A DNA stretch of 64,000 bases, from contig NZ_JAIUJS010000001.1 of NCBI RefSeq assembly GCF_020166345.1, forward strand, positions 248,001-312,000, written 5' to 3'. Positions within the stretch are counted from its first letter, which is position 1. Every line of letters begins with the position of its first letter. Both the position numbers and the translations under genes were made by a program. Source of the DNA: Winogradskyella vincentii (GTDB taxonomy: Bacteria; Bacteroidota; Bacteroidia; Flavobacteriales; Flavobacteriaceae). The notes beneath the pieces are model-generated. The model made no database searches. It saw only the letters and a program-made list of their open reading frames with translations, and was not told the DNA's origin. Below, one piece after another: positions 16,753 to 25,999 of the stretch.

Positions 16753-18104
16753 TATCCTATCTCTTTAAGCATTAAGTCTAATCCTTCTCTTATTATTTTT
16801 TGATGTGGTTGTTTAGATACGCACACAAATTCTGTAAGTGCAAAATCTTCAGGTGCCACCTCGTACATTCCTAGCGCTTCCATTTCATCTAAATCCTTGT
16901 ACATACAAGCTTTAAGAATCTGCATTGGGTATATGTCTAAAGGAAAAACTTCTTCATAAGTACCTGTAGTAACAAACGCACGATGCTCACCATTTGTATT
17001 TGTATTTAAATCGTACTTTTTCTTTGGGTTCAACCATGAAAAAGTTAATGCTCTTGAAGTAGAAATCTTATTAAATACAGGTTTGTTCCAACCGAAGAAT
17101 TCATAATCATCTCCTTCTGGAATTACAGTAATAACGTTACTGTAATAATCAAGGTTACCATCTGGAGCAACCTGTTTACCTGATAATACATTTCCTGAAA
17201 TTATACGGTCATTAGCGCCCTTTTCAACACCATTATCATAAATCATTGTTGAAACCTCAGCACCTATTTTAGTCTTGAAGTATCTTGGTTTTTTAACCGA
17301 AGATCCTGCAAATGCAATTACACGCTCTGCATTAAACTTACCAGTTAATAGCAATTCTCCAATAATTACCAAGTCTTGTGCATTTACTGTCCAAGCAACT
17401 TCACCTTTATTAATAGGGTTTACCTTATTAATTAGTGTACCTACATTGCCCGAAGGATGTGGTCCGCTTACCTTGTAAATAGATACGTTTTTTAAACCTG
17501 CCAAAGGAGAATCTGAATTTTTCCCTATTGAAATATGAACTCCACCATCCGTCAATTTAGCTAAGGCATCTACAGCCGCTTGAAGCTCTACTTCTTTACC
17601 CTTTAATGTGAAATCAAGATCAGCAGCCAATGGTGCACTTGCATAACCAGAAATAAAAATCGCTTTTGGCGAATTCTCTGGATTTGCAACAACATCGTAA
17701 GGTCTTTGTTTAATAAATGCCCAACAGCCTGATTCTAGCAAATGTGCTTTTACTTTATCTGCATCACTAGATAAATCAAACTTTCCATGCTCTACATAAC
17801 TTTGCTCTTTATCAGCAGTTATTTTAATAGCATCAATTCGTCTCCTTGGTCCACGTTGTACCTCTGTTATCTCTCCAGAAACAGGAGATACAAATTTCAT
17901 CGCCTCTATATCCTTATTATAAAATAAGGTTTCACCTGCCTTAACACGTGTTCCTTCTTTTGCAACAAGTTTTGGGATGATACTGTGGAAATCTTCAGGT
18001 CTGACTGAGTAAAAGTTGCTAATTATAGCATTTTCTGTAGCTTTTTCGGCTTCGCCTACCAGCTTTATGTCTAAACCTTTCTTAATTCTGATGTCTTTTG
18101 ACAT
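16752..18104 (-). CDS. nqrA: Na+-translocating NADH:quinone reductase subunit A
   Basis: 450 residues, no membrane helix; the cytoplasmic subunit packed on NqrB, linked to quinone binding. It has the NqrA N-terminal block KDIRIKKGLDIKLVGEAEKA, the RPEDFHSIIPKLVAKEGTRVKAG biotinyl-lipoyl-like domain and the PHPSGNVGT loop. It is the first gene of nqrABCDEF, with an upstream -7 box. Intergenic gaps in the operon are 0 to 47 bases, so one transcript is likely. It is divergent from the T9SS plug gene. Confidence 0.97.
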   Translation of the reverse strand: MSKDIRIKKGLDIKLVGEAEKATENAIISNFYSVRPEDFHSIIPKLVAKEGTRVKAGETLFYNKDIEAMKFVSPVSGEITEVQRGPRRRIDAIKITADKEQSYVEHGKFDLSSDADKVKAHLLESGCWAFIKQRPYDVVANPENSPKAIFISGYASAPLAADLDFTLKGKEVELQAAVDALAKLTDGGVHISIGKNSDSPLAGLKNVSIYKVSGPHPSGNVGTLINKVNPINKGEVAWTVNAQDLVIIGELLLTGKFNAERVIAFAGSSVKKPRYFKTKIGAEVSTMIYDNGVEKGANDRIISGNVLSGKQVAPDGNLDYYSNVITVIPEGDDYEFFGWNKPVFNKISTSRALTFSWLNPKKKYDLNTNTNGEHRAFVTTGTYEEVFPLDIYPMQILKACMYKDLDEMEALGMYEVAPEDFALTEFVCVSKQPHQKIIREGLDLMLKEIG

Positions 18105-18137
18105 AAATATTAACGATTAGTTATCTAAAAATCCGTG

Positions 18138-18145
18138 CAAATTTA
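18138..18145 (-). promoter_or_regulatory. -7 box for the nqr operon
   Basis: The minus strand reads TAAATTTG, 33 bases before the nqrA ATG. No TTG at the -33 distance. Confidence 0.45.
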
Positions 18146-18267
18146 CGAATTAATGATTAAAAATATTTCATTCTAAAACATCTTTTTTATTTATAGTGAT
18201 TATAAATAACTTAAATATATGATAGGCACAGATTTTGATTATCTTTAAACTCTGAATTAACATTTAC

Positions 18268-19518
18268 ATGATAAATAAGGCATATTCCCTTTTATTTCTT
18301 TTGATTTTACCATTTATATTGACTGGACAGGTGGAAGAAGTTAGTCCTCCGGATTTTATAAAAACCATAAAATTTAAAAGTAATACTACACAAGGACAAC
18401 TTCCTATTTTACAACTTGGGGAGCCTTTAGTATTAGAATTTGATGCACTTAATGCAAACGAAGAGGATTTTTATTATGTAATTGAACATTTTAATTATGA
18501 CTGGACCCCTTCAGTACTTGCAAAAGCTGAATATTTGCGTGGTTTGGACAATCAAAGAATCTTAGAATATTACAATTCCTTCAATACATATCAAGTTTAT
18601 TCACATTACAAATTACAGATTCCCAATATTCAAACACGTGCTATTCTTAAAACCGGAAACTATATGATTTCCATTTATGATGATTATGACGAATTGATGT
18701 TTAGCAGAAAATTTATGGTTTATGAAGACCTTGTTAATGTTGGCGTTAATGTAAAGCGATCAAGAGATGTGAAATACGTTGCACAAAAGCAATCTGTTGA
18801 TATGACAATTTCAACCAATAGTATCAATTTTAATAACCCTCTTGAAACCATTAACACTGTAATTATTCAAAACAATAATTTAAATTCTTCAATCTCAGGA
18901 TTAAGACCGCAATATACTTTAGGCAATAGGCTAATTTATAAATACGTTGACGAGTCGGCCTTTTGGGGAGGAAATGAATATCTCTTTTTTGAGAATAAAG
19001 ATGCTAGGGCTGCAAATGTTGGCGTTCAGTTTATTGATCTAAAAGACATCTATCACAGTTATTTATTTACCAATATTGCCAGGTACGATAGACCATACAC
19101 TTACAATCCTGACATTAATGGTAATTTTCAGATTACTGCAATAGACCGAAGCGATGTTGATGTTGAGGCAGATTATACGATGGTTCACTTTTCCTTGTTG
19201 TACGAGGAATTAATGGATAAAGACATTCATGTTTATGGAAATTTTAATGCCTTTGCCATAGAACCTTTAACTAAGCTTTACTATAACCGTGAGAGTGGCA
19301 AATATGAAGGGATGCTTAGGCTAAAACAAGGGTTTTATAATTACAAATTTGTTGCACTTGATAAGAGAACCAACGAGTTAGACGAAGGGTTTATAAGTGG
19401 CAATTTTTGGCAAACAGAAAACAACTACAAGGTACTAGTCTACTATAGGGATTTAGGTGCTAGGTACGACAAGTTAATTGGTTATGGTGAAGCAAGTTCT
19501 GTTAATATTTCAAATTAG
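18268..19518 (+). CDS. Type IX secretion system plug protein (DUF5103)
   Basis: 416 residues with a cleavable signal peptide ending near residue 20 (LTGQ). The protein has the DUF5103 layout: SPPDFIKTIKF close to the mature N-terminus, then HFNYDWTPSVL, LRGLDNQRILEYYNS and the FSRKFMVYED block, all beta-rich. This family includes the periplasmic Plug protein seen blocking the SprA translocon of the T9SS. The C-terminal part has an immunoglobulin-like look. The gene is monocistronic, divergent from nqrA. Other T9SS parts in this window are PorT (34,972) and a sorting-domain protein (41,441). Confidence 0.88.
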   Translation: MINKAYSLLFLLILPFILTGQVEEVSPPDFIKTIKFKSNTTQGQLPILQLGEPLVLEFDALNANEEDFYYVIEHFNYDWTPSVLAKAEYLRGLDNQRILEYYNSFNTYQVYSHYKLQIPNIQTRAILKTGNYMISIYDDYDELMFSRKFMVYEDLVNVGVNVKRSRDVKYVAQKQSVDMTISTNSINFNNPLETINTVIIQNNNLNSSISGLRPQYTLGNRLIYKYVDESAFWGGNEYLFFENKDARAANVGVQFIDLKDIYHSYLFTNIARYDRPYTYNPDINGNFQITAIDRSDVDVEADYTMVHFSLLYEELMDKDIHVYGNFNAFAIEPLTKLYYNRESGKYEGMLRLKQGFYNYKFVALDKRTNELDEGFISGNFWQTENNYKVLVYYRDLGARYDKLIGYGEASSVNISN

Positions 19519-19589
19519 AAGTCTAAACTTCTAAATTTTTATTTGATAAATTTTCAATTATCTTTCAAATCGACAAATAATCTTTTGAA

Positions 19590-20966
19590 ATGCAAAATGA
19601 TATTGCCCTATTTTCTGAATTATGTGATGAGCTTTTCAATGCAGAACAAAATCAACCCGTTGCAGAGCATCTTGCTACAACTAATCTTTACAAAGAGCTA
19701 GATTTAACACTTAATGAAGAGGGTGTAATTGATGATGAATTAAAGCGAGTGTTAAAAGATATTATTTCAAAGACTCCAAAAACTGCATCAAGAAATTTTT
19801 TCAATCAACTTTTTGGTGGTAGAATAGGCAAAGCAACTTTAGGAGATTTATTATCGGTTATGTTTAACAACAGCATGTATACCTATAAGGTTGCAGGCCC
19901 ACAAGTTGGAGTTGAAAAACAAGTTCTTAAAAACATATGTAAACTCGCAGGTTATAGCGAAGACAGCAACGGCACGTTCGCTCCAGGAGGTTCAATGAGT
20001 AATATGATGGCTTTGATAATGGCCAGAGACTTCAAAAACGAATCAATTAGAACCCTTGGGTTACAACAATCCATGACCTTATACACAAGCAATGAATCTC
20101 ATTATTCTATATCAAAAAATGCAGCATTAACAGGTATCGGCAGAAATCAGGTCAGGTATGTCAATACCAATGAAAAAGGTGAAATGCTAAGCGACCATCT
20201 TGAAGAATTAATTAAGAACGATCTTAAGGACAATTACATTCCATTTTTTGTAAATGCTACAGCAGGCACCACTGTTTTAGGTGCTTTTGATGATATTCAT
20301 ACTATCAGCAAGGTATGTAAGAAATATAATTTGTGGTTGCATGTAGATGGTGCTTATTGCGGAGGTGTTATTTTCAGTAAAAAGTATAAACATTTGATAA
20401 GTGGATTGGAGTACTCAGATTCTTTTAGTGTAAATGCACATAAAATGCTGGGAACACCCTTGAGTTGTTCAATAATTGTTACACAAAACAAAGCACAGTT
20501 ACATCATTCATTTTCAAACGAGGCTGATTACTTATACCAAACGGATGGTGATGATTTCAATTTGGGCAAAACATCATTACAATGCGGCAGAAGAAATGAT
20601 GCACTTAAAATATGGACGCTTTGGAAATCTGTTGGTACATTGGGTTTAGAAAAAATAGTAGATAAACAATTTGAACTTGCTCAATATGCAAGAGACTATA
20701 TTTTAAGAAATAATAATTACAAACTTTATAGCTTTAAGGACTCCATTTCTGTTTGCTTTAATTATAAAGATATATCTGCCAAAGAATTATGTACTTCATT
20801 ATACGAAAATTCAGACTTGATGGTTGGGTTTGGCAAACATAATGATGTAGAATTTGTAAGAATGGTTACTATAAATACGACTTTACAAAAACCTGATATT
20901 GACAACTTTTTTGAAACATTAGAGCGACATGTTTCTGAAAAATTGTTAAAAAAACCTGTCAGTTAG
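19590..20966 (+). CDS. PLP-dependent group II amino acid decarboxylase
   Basis: 458 residues of the glutamate/diaminobutyrate/cysteine-sulfinate decarboxylase family. The PLP lysine is K285 in SVNAHKML. The cofactor ring partners are D253 (HVDGAYCGG) and H171 (ESHYS). The substrate is not determined: the group includes glutamate, aspartate, diaminobutyrate and aromatic amino acid decarboxylases. The N-terminal domain begins within the first 30 residues, with no signal peptide. It follows the plug gene by 71 bases and precedes apaG by 61; neither neighbour has an evident functional link. Confidence 0.88.
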   Translation: MQNDIALFSELCDELFNAEQNQPVAEHLATTNLYKELDLTLNEEGVIDDELKRVLKDIISKTPKTASRNFFNQLFGGRIGKATLGDLLSVMFNNSMYTYKVAGPQVGVEKQVLKNICKLAGYSEDSNGTFAPGGSMSNMMALIMARDFKNESIRTLGLQQSMTLYTSNESHYSISKNAALTGIGRNQVRYVNTNEKGEMLSDHLEELIKNDLKDNYIPFFVNATAGTTVLGAFDDIHTISKVCKKYNLWLHVDGAYCGGVIFSKKYKHLISGLEYSDSFSVNAHKMLGTPLSCSIIVTQNKAQLHHSFSNEADYLYQTDGDDFNLGKTSLQCGRRNDALKIWTLWKSVGTLGLEKIVDKQFELAQYARDYILRNNNYKLYSFKDSISVCFNYKDISAKELCTSLYENSDLMVGFGKHNDVEFVRMVTINTTLQKPDIDNFFETLERHVSEKLLKKPVS

Positions 20967-21027
20967 CCTAAAATAAAGGCTTCATTCAAAAAATATCTTA
21001 TTTTAGCGTATTCTTTTCCCGAGAACT

Positions 21028-21414
21028 ATGGTACAACAAGTCACAAGTGGCATAAAGATTTCAGTCGAAACTAATTTCGAAGGAACATTTTATAAAAATT
21101 ATAAAGTGCACTTTGCCTTTGGTTATAAGGTGACTATTGAAAATCAAAGTAAAGATTCTGTACAGTTAAATTCTAGGTACTGGAAAATACTTGATGCTCT
21201 TAACAATGAAGAGATTATTGAAGGCGAAGGTGTAATTGGTAAAAAACCTGTACTTAAGCCTGGAGAATCTCATACTTACAACTCTGGTTGTTTATTATCC
21301 TCTCCATTTGGTGCTATGCAAGGACACTATAACATGGTAAATTTCACAAAGGCAAGCAAATTCAAAGTATATATCCCTGCCTTTAAGTTAAGTGCACCTT
21401 TTGCACTTAACTAA
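21028..21414 (+). CDS. apaG: ApaG domain protein
   Basis: 128 residues with the single fibronectin-type beta-sandwich of ApaG. Visible blocks are HFAFGYKVTIENQS, LNSRYWKILDALN, EGEGVIGKKPVLKPGE and FGAMQGHYNMV. ApaG has been linked to Co2+/Mg2+ efflux phenotypes, and the same domain occurs in some F-box proteins; its biochemical role is unclear. Length is standard. Its stop overlaps the 3' end of the convergent DUF6695-like gene by four bases. Confidence 0.93.
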   Translation: MVQQVTSGIKISVETNFEGTFYKNYKVHFAFGYKVTIENQSKDSVQLNSRYWKILDALNNEEIIEGEGVIGKKPVLKPGESHTYNSGCLLSSPFGAMQGHYNMVNFTKASKFKVYIPAFKLSAPFALN

Positions 21415-22421
21415 GATTTAAAATCTTTTAAATATTCAAATTTATAAAGACTTTCATTTTGTTCTATATGAAAGAAAGCACAATTAGAATAATGTACAAA
21501 TTGGTATTCTGAATTAATATTAAATGAAGTGTCGTCTATTTGATAAATTGCATCACAATCAATGTTACCATACGGTGAAATCCTTCTATATCTAAATTCT
21601 TTATAGTGATCCAAATCATAAATCTCAAACCACGCTCCAGCAGCAATTCCACTTAACCACTGCGCATGTTCTAAAACAACATTGTTTTTTTGTGGTAACA
21701 TTGTACCTGCCAAACTTGGCTTGTAACCATTTAAAGTATCTAAGAATAGACGTCTATTTTCTTTACTAACACTAGATTGGAACTCTCTGATATCTCCACT
21801 TTCATTTAAGAGGTATATATGATTTTCCGTATCGGCAATTACAACATTGCCTATTGTACTTGGCGTAAACCATTTAGACCGTTTTAACCGTTTTTTAATT
21901 TTTAAATCCGTCACTGATGCAATAAGAGCATCTGTCACAAAACGAGCACAATTGCAAGCATCTTTAATAAAAGCAGCATATCTAATTAGACCTGTAGACT
22001 GCATAATATCAATATGCTTTCTTGCTAATTCATAATTTACAGCATTACAAACCGATGCATACAAATGGCCTTCGCCATGTGTTAACTTTGGGTTAGTTGC
22101 CAAAAACTTTAGTATTGCCTCCAAGTTAACAATTTGATCATTTTCAATTTGTGCCTTGAGGGGAAAGTGAAGTTCAAAATCGGTTTGCCTACCTCTTACT
22201 CGACCATTGGGTTCCGAGGTTATATAACGGCCAAAGTCATGATATTCTAACTCACCGGAGATTTTATCAATTAAAACTAATGCTGCATGACCTGCTCTTA
22301 CATGGTTTTTGTTACCAATAAATGCATACCGCAAATACTTAGAATACCACTCATCTGCATGAGAAACAATAGTTTCAGGGTATGCTAAGGTTAAAATAAA
22401 GGCATTGTTTTTAACTCCCAA
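21411..22421 (-). CDS. DUF6695-like protein with a probable permuted NlpC/P60 (LRAT-like) fold
   Basis: 336 residues from the chosen start. The N-terminal part has RAGHAALVLID (H45) followed by EYHDFGRY (H61, D62) and GRVRG. Later comes DACNCARFVTDAL, with C158 preceded by N. The order His, then Asp/His, then an N-C-x-x-F-V motif resembles the circularly permuted papain-like enzymes (LRAT/YaeF type), in which the histidine precedes the catalytic cysteine. No signal peptide is seen. The frame is open to a TTG at 22550, but that region overlaps the divergent pruA promoter, and no ATG exists near the family-like start, so TTG 22421 is preferred with some doubt. Function unknown; hydrolase or acyltransferase activity is inferred. 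Confidence 0.7.
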   Translation of the reverse strand: MGVKNNAFILTLAYPETIVSHADEWYSKYLRYAFIGNKNHVRAGHAALVLIDKISGELEYHDFGRYITSEPNGRVRGRQTDFELHFPLKAQIENDQIVNLEAILKFLATNPKLTHGEGHLYASVCNAVNYELARKHIDIMQSTGLIRYAAFIKDACNCARFVTDALIASVTDLKIKKRLKRSKWFTPSTIGNVVIADTENHIYLLNESGDIREFQSSVSKENRRLFLDTLNGYKPSLAGTMLPQKNNVVLEHAQWLSGIAAGAWFEIYDLDHYKEFRYRRISPYGNIDCDAIYQIDDTSFNINSEYQFVHYSNCAFFHIEQNESLYKFEYLKDFKS

Positions 22422-22518
22422 ATCGATTTTATTTTTCGATGGGCAACTTACAAAAAATAATAATGTCTCATTATGATTTCTATAACGTTTCAAATCATAA
22501 AACCAAGGATAAAAATCG

Positions 22519-22526
22519 TAACTTTG
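22519..22526 (+). promoter_or_regulatory. -7 box for pruA
   Basis: TAACTTTG lies 40 bases before the pruA ATG. It overlaps the 5' extension of the minus-strand frame and argues that this extension is not coding. Confidence 0.5.
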
Positions 22527-22566
22527 CACTTTCAAAAAATTCAAAAACAAAAAATCAATTTAAATC

Positions 22567-24192
22567 ATGGGAAAAGGTATCTTTAATGTTCCTATTGCAG
22601 TTAACGAACCCGTTAAATCTTATGCACCAGGATCACCTGAACGCGATGCTGTTTTAAAGGCATACAAAACAATGATCAACAGCAAAGTTGAAGTTCCTTT
22701 ATATATTAATGGTGAGGATATTAAAACTGGTAATACCAGAACAATGTCTCCTCCTCACGACCATCAACATGTCGTTGGAGAGTATCATTTAGCAGAACAA
22801 AAGCATGTAGAAGATGCGATTTCCACAGCTTTAGAAGCACGTAAAACGTGGTCTCAAATGCCTTGGGAACAACGTGCTGGGATTTTCCTAAAAGCTGCTG
22901 AATTAATTGCTGGACCATACCGAGCAAAAATTAATGCAGCGACTATGATTGCTCAATCAAAAACAATTCATCAAGCAGAAATTGATGCAGCTTGTGAATT
23001 TATAGATTTCTTAAGGTTCAATGTTCAGTTTATGACTGACATATACATGGAACAACCAGAAAGTACAAGTGATGCATGGAACAGAGTTGAATATAGACCC
23101 CTAGAAGGATTTACCTATGCTGTAACACCATTTAACTTTACGGCAATTGCTGGTAATTTACCGGCATGTATGGCATTAATGGGTAATGCAGTGGTTTGGA
23201 AACCAAGTGACAGCCAAGTTTATTCGGCTAAAGTAATAATGGATGTATTTAAAGAGGCTGGTGTACCAGAAGGAGTTATCAATGTTGTTTTTGGTGATCC
23301 TGTAATGATTACAAATACAGTACTTTCAAATCCAGATTTTTCTGGTCTCCATTTTACTGGATCTACATTTATCTTCAAAGAATTATGGAAACAAATTGGA
23401 GAGAATATTCACAACTATAAGACTTACCCAAGAATTGTAGGGGAAACGGGAGGTAAAGATTTCATCATTGCACATAAATCTGCAAATGCAAAACAAGTAG
23501 CTACCGCAATATCTCGTGGTGCATTTGAATTTCAGGGACAAAAGTGTAGTGCAGCATCAAGAGCATATATACCTAAAAGTTTATGGAATGATGTAAAGCA
23601 ATACTTGTTAGATGATATAAAATCATTTAAAATGGGTTCACCAGAAGATATGAGTAATTTCATTACTGCGGTAATTCACGAAGGTTCTTTTGACAAATTA
23701 GCCAAATACATAGATCAGGCTAAAGCAGATTCTGATGCTGAAATAATTGCAGGTGGTGGATGTGATAAATCCAAAGGGTATTTTATCGAACCAACTGTAG
23801 TGGTAACAACTGACCCTAAATATACAACGATGTGTACGGAATTGTTTGGACCTGTAATTACTATTTATATTTATGAAGATGATGCCTATTCCGCTACTTT
23901 AAAACTTGTAGACGAAACAAGTGAATATGCATTGACAGGAGCTGTATTATCCACATGTAGATATGCTATAGACGAAGCTACAAAAGCTCTTCAAAACTCT
24001 GCCGGTAATTTCTATATAAATGATAAACCAACAGGTGCTGTGGTTGGCCAGCAACCATTTGGAGGAGCAAGAGCATCAGGCACTAATGATAAAGCTGGTA
24101 GTGCTCAAAACTTATTGCGTTGGGTGTCTCCTAGGTTGATAAAAGAAACATTTGTAACACCAACGGACTACAGGTATCCATTTTTAGGGTAA
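22567..24192 (+). CDS. pruA: L-glutamate gamma-semialdehyde (P5C) dehydrogenase
   Basis: 541 residues of the aldehyde dehydrogenase superfamily, in the stand-alone P5C dehydrogenase group that oxidises glutamate semialdehyde to glutamate with NAD+ in proline breakdown. The catalytic cysteine is C327 (FQGQKCSAASR), the general base E293 (VGETGGKDF), and the oxyanion region TPFNFTAIAGN (187-197) is in place. FTGST (263-267) is the nucleotide-binding loop. No proline dehydrogenase gene is adjacent. It is monocistronic and ends at a strong bidirectional terminator. Confidence 0.96.
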   Translation: MGKGIFNVPIAVNEPVKSYAPGSPERDAVLKAYKTMINSKVEVPLYINGEDIKTGNTRTMSPPHDHQHVVGEYHLAEQKHVEDAISTALEARKTWSQMPWEQRAGIFLKAAELIAGPYRAKINAATMIAQSKTIHQAEIDAACEFIDFLRFNVQFMTDIYMEQPESTSDAWNRVEYRPLEGFTYAVTPFNFTAIAGNLPACMALMGNAVVWKPSDSQVYSAKVIMDVFKEAGVPEGVINVVFGDPVMITNTVLSNPDFSGLHFTGSTFIFKELWKQIGENIHNYKTYPRIVGETGGKDFIIAHKSANAKQVATAISRGAFEFQGQKCSAASRAYIPKSLWNDVKQYLLDDIKSFKMGSPEDMSNFITAVIHEGSFDKLAKYIDQAKADSDAEIIAGGGCDKSKGYFIEPTVVVTTDPKYTTMCTELFGPVITIYIYEDDAYSATLKLVDETSEYALTGAVLSTCRYAIDEATKALQNSAGNFYINDKPTGAVVGQQPFGGARASGTNDKAGSAQNLLRWVSPRLIKETFVTPTDYRYPFLG

Positions 24193-24240
24193 CTTAAGTA
24201 GACATTATTACTTAATACAAAGTATTTTACGCAACAAAAA

Positions 24241-24268
24241 AAAGACCTGTAAAAATTTACAGGTCTTT
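24241..24268. terminator. Bidirectional terminator between pruA and the Omp28 gene
   Basis: Inverted repeat AAAGACCTGTAAA / TTTACAGGTCTTT with a 2-base centre, preceded by an A run and followed by a T run; works for both convergent genes. Confidence 0.85.
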
Positions 24269-24290
24269 TTTAATATTCAAATTTACTTTC

Positions 24291-25373
24291 TTAGTCTAAT
24301 TCTTCTATAGTTTGAGTATCTCCAAAGTTTGCTGATCTCACATTATATGCTGCATTAGTATTACCGTTTACAACAAAAGCAACAACGGTCATTTTAGAAG
24401 TGTTTGACACATTAGACGGTACTGACACAGAAAAGTTTGTAGAATAAACATTTCCTTCAGCAACCTGATCAGCAGGTATTGTATCACCTAATAAATCTGT
24501 CAAAACATCTCTTAAAACATGATCGTGCTCAAAGTTTGAAATTACGCTACCACCACCATAATAACTTGTATAATTAACCTGATCATAGATTAAATCATCC
24601 TCTAAAATATAGACTACTAGTTTTGCATTTGTTGTTGATAAAAGACCAAACTTAATATCAACATCAACTGATATAGTATTGCCATCTAATGTTGGCGATA
24701 AAGCAAGTCCCAAATCTGCATCAGAATTAGTCAACCCAACTACCTGACTAACATTACTTGGTTCTGGATAAGCCCACTCCGTAGTTCTGTTTAACATTGC
24801 TGTTGGATATCCAGATAGATTAATCATATTCTCCAATGCACCTGCACTAAAATTGTATGGATCATGATTATTACCGTTAGGATCTGTGTTACCTCTATGG
24901 ATTGCTACTGTAACCGCTCTGTCTGTTGCTAGATTTACTTGTTCAATACCGTAAGATACTCTTGGACAATAACCGCACCACGTACCAGTGTAGTCTTCAA
25001 TTAATACATTTTGCGCAAACTTTACAGGTGGTTCTAATACTGTAACTTGAAGCGTATTACTTGTCATTCCACCATAAGTTGCAACAAAATTTAAAACACC
25101 TGGTGCTTGAGTTGTATAGATATTTCCACCTATATCTTCACCGTTTAAAGTTATCGTTGCTGAGTTAGTTACAACTTCACTGTTGTTTCCTTTTACGTCA
25201 AAGAAAATCAAATCCCCAGCATAAACATCTGAATCAAATTTCAAAGATATAGTTATACTTGTTATTGCATTGGTATCACCTCCATCAGAGTCATCATTTC
25301 CATCACTACCACAACTGGTAAAAACTAAAGCTAATGCAAAAAATAAGGATTTAAAAAGATAATTAATTTTCAT
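24291..25373 (-). CDS. Omp28-family outer membrane lipoprotein with a thioredoxin-like CxxC
   Basis: 360 residues. The lipobox is LVFTSC (C21), followed by G-S-D-G-N-D-D-S-D, an acidic stretch that acts as a surface-export signal in Bacteroidota lipoproteins. An Ig-like domain (about 38-112) precedes an Omp28/thioredoxin-like domain whose active site is TWCGYCPR (C133, C136). The C-terminal region is beta-rich. The CxxC suggests a redox role, but Omp28 proteins have no settled function. It is transcribed divergently from the TlpA-like and DUF6029 genes, which also have thiol features, so these three may work together. Confidence 0.88.
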   Translation of the reverse strand: MKINYLFKSLFFALALVFTSCGSDGNDDSDGGDTNAITSITISLKFDSDVYAGDLIFFDVKGNNSEVVTNSATITLNGEDIGGNIYTTQAPGVLNFVATYGGMTSNTLQVTVLEPPVKFAQNVLIEDYTGTWCGYCPRVSYGIEQVNLATDRAVTVAIHRGNTDPNGNNHDPYNFSAGALENMINLSGYPTAMLNRTTEWAYPEPSNVSQVVGLTNSDADLGLALSPTLDGNTISVDVDIKFGLLSTTNAKLVVYILEDDLIYDQVNYTSYYGGGSVISNFEHDHVLRDVLTDLLGDTIPADQVAEGNVYSTNFSVSVPSNVSNTSKMTVVAFVVNGNTNAAYNVRSANFGDTQTIEELD

Positions 25374-25404
25374 GATTTAGAGATTATTTATATTAATTGA
25401 AGCC

Positions 25405-25412
25405 CAAATATA
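25405..25412 (-). promoter_or_regulatory. -7 box for the Omp28 gene
   Basis: The minus strand reads TATATTTG, 31 bases before the ATG at 25373. Confidence 0.45.
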
Positions 25413-25479
25413 ATATATTTTAAATCTTTTGGTATTATTATTGTATAATTGCCAAAAATAAGAACAAATTACAATCAAT

Positions 25480-25962
25480 ATGAAGCGTACTTTCCTTCTA
25501 ATCTTACTATTTACTATTTCATTATCATATGCTCAGGACATTCCAAATGTCATCTTAAAAAATTTAGAGAATGAATCAGTATCAATTCAAAAACTGGCAA
25601 ATTCCAACGATATAAAAATCTTTAGTTTTTGGGCGACTTGGTGTGTACCTTGTATTAATGAATTAGATGCTATTGCCGATGTTTATGAAGAATGGCAAGA
25701 TGAAACCAATGTAGAACTTATAGCGATTTCTACTGATGATGCAAGAACTAAAAAAAGAGTAATTCCGCTTGTTAATGGAAAGGATTGGGAATATCAAATA
25801 CTAATTGATGATAACCAAGATCTAAAACGTGCATTAAATATCAATGTCTTGCCTTATATAATGGTAGTAAAAAATGGCGAAATTGTTCACACCAGAACAG
25901 GATATACACCTGGTAGTGAAGATGAACTCTACGAAGTTGTCAAGGAAAATGCCAAATTATAA
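25480..25962 (+). CDS. TlpA-like periplasmic thiol:disulfide oxidoreductase
   Basis: 160 residues. A cleavable signal peptide (about 1-19, ending SYAQ) is followed by one thioredoxin fold. The active site is WATWCVPC (C55, C58), and the cis-proline is in NVLPYIMV. The insert after the first beta-alpha-beta unit is as in TlpA/ResA, where such proteins reduce apocytochrome or other periplasmic disulfides. The partner is not identified here. It lies 37 bases upstream of the DUF6029 barrel gene and is probably cotranscribed with it. Confidence 0.9.
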   Translation: MKRTFLLILLFTISLSYAQDIPNVILKNLENESVSIQKLANSNDIKIFSFWATWCVPCINELDAIADVYEEWQDETNVELIAISTDDARTKKRVIPLVNGKDWEYQILIDDNQDLKRALNINVLPYIMVVKNGEIVHTRTGYTPGSEDELYEVVKENAKL

Positions 25963-25999
25963 AAGCTAATTGCGATAACCAGATTAAATAAACTCACAC

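Noticed and set aside
22422..22550. Upstream extension of the DUF6695-like gene to TTG 22550
   Set aside because: It overlaps the divergent pruA -7 box and has no family-like sequence.
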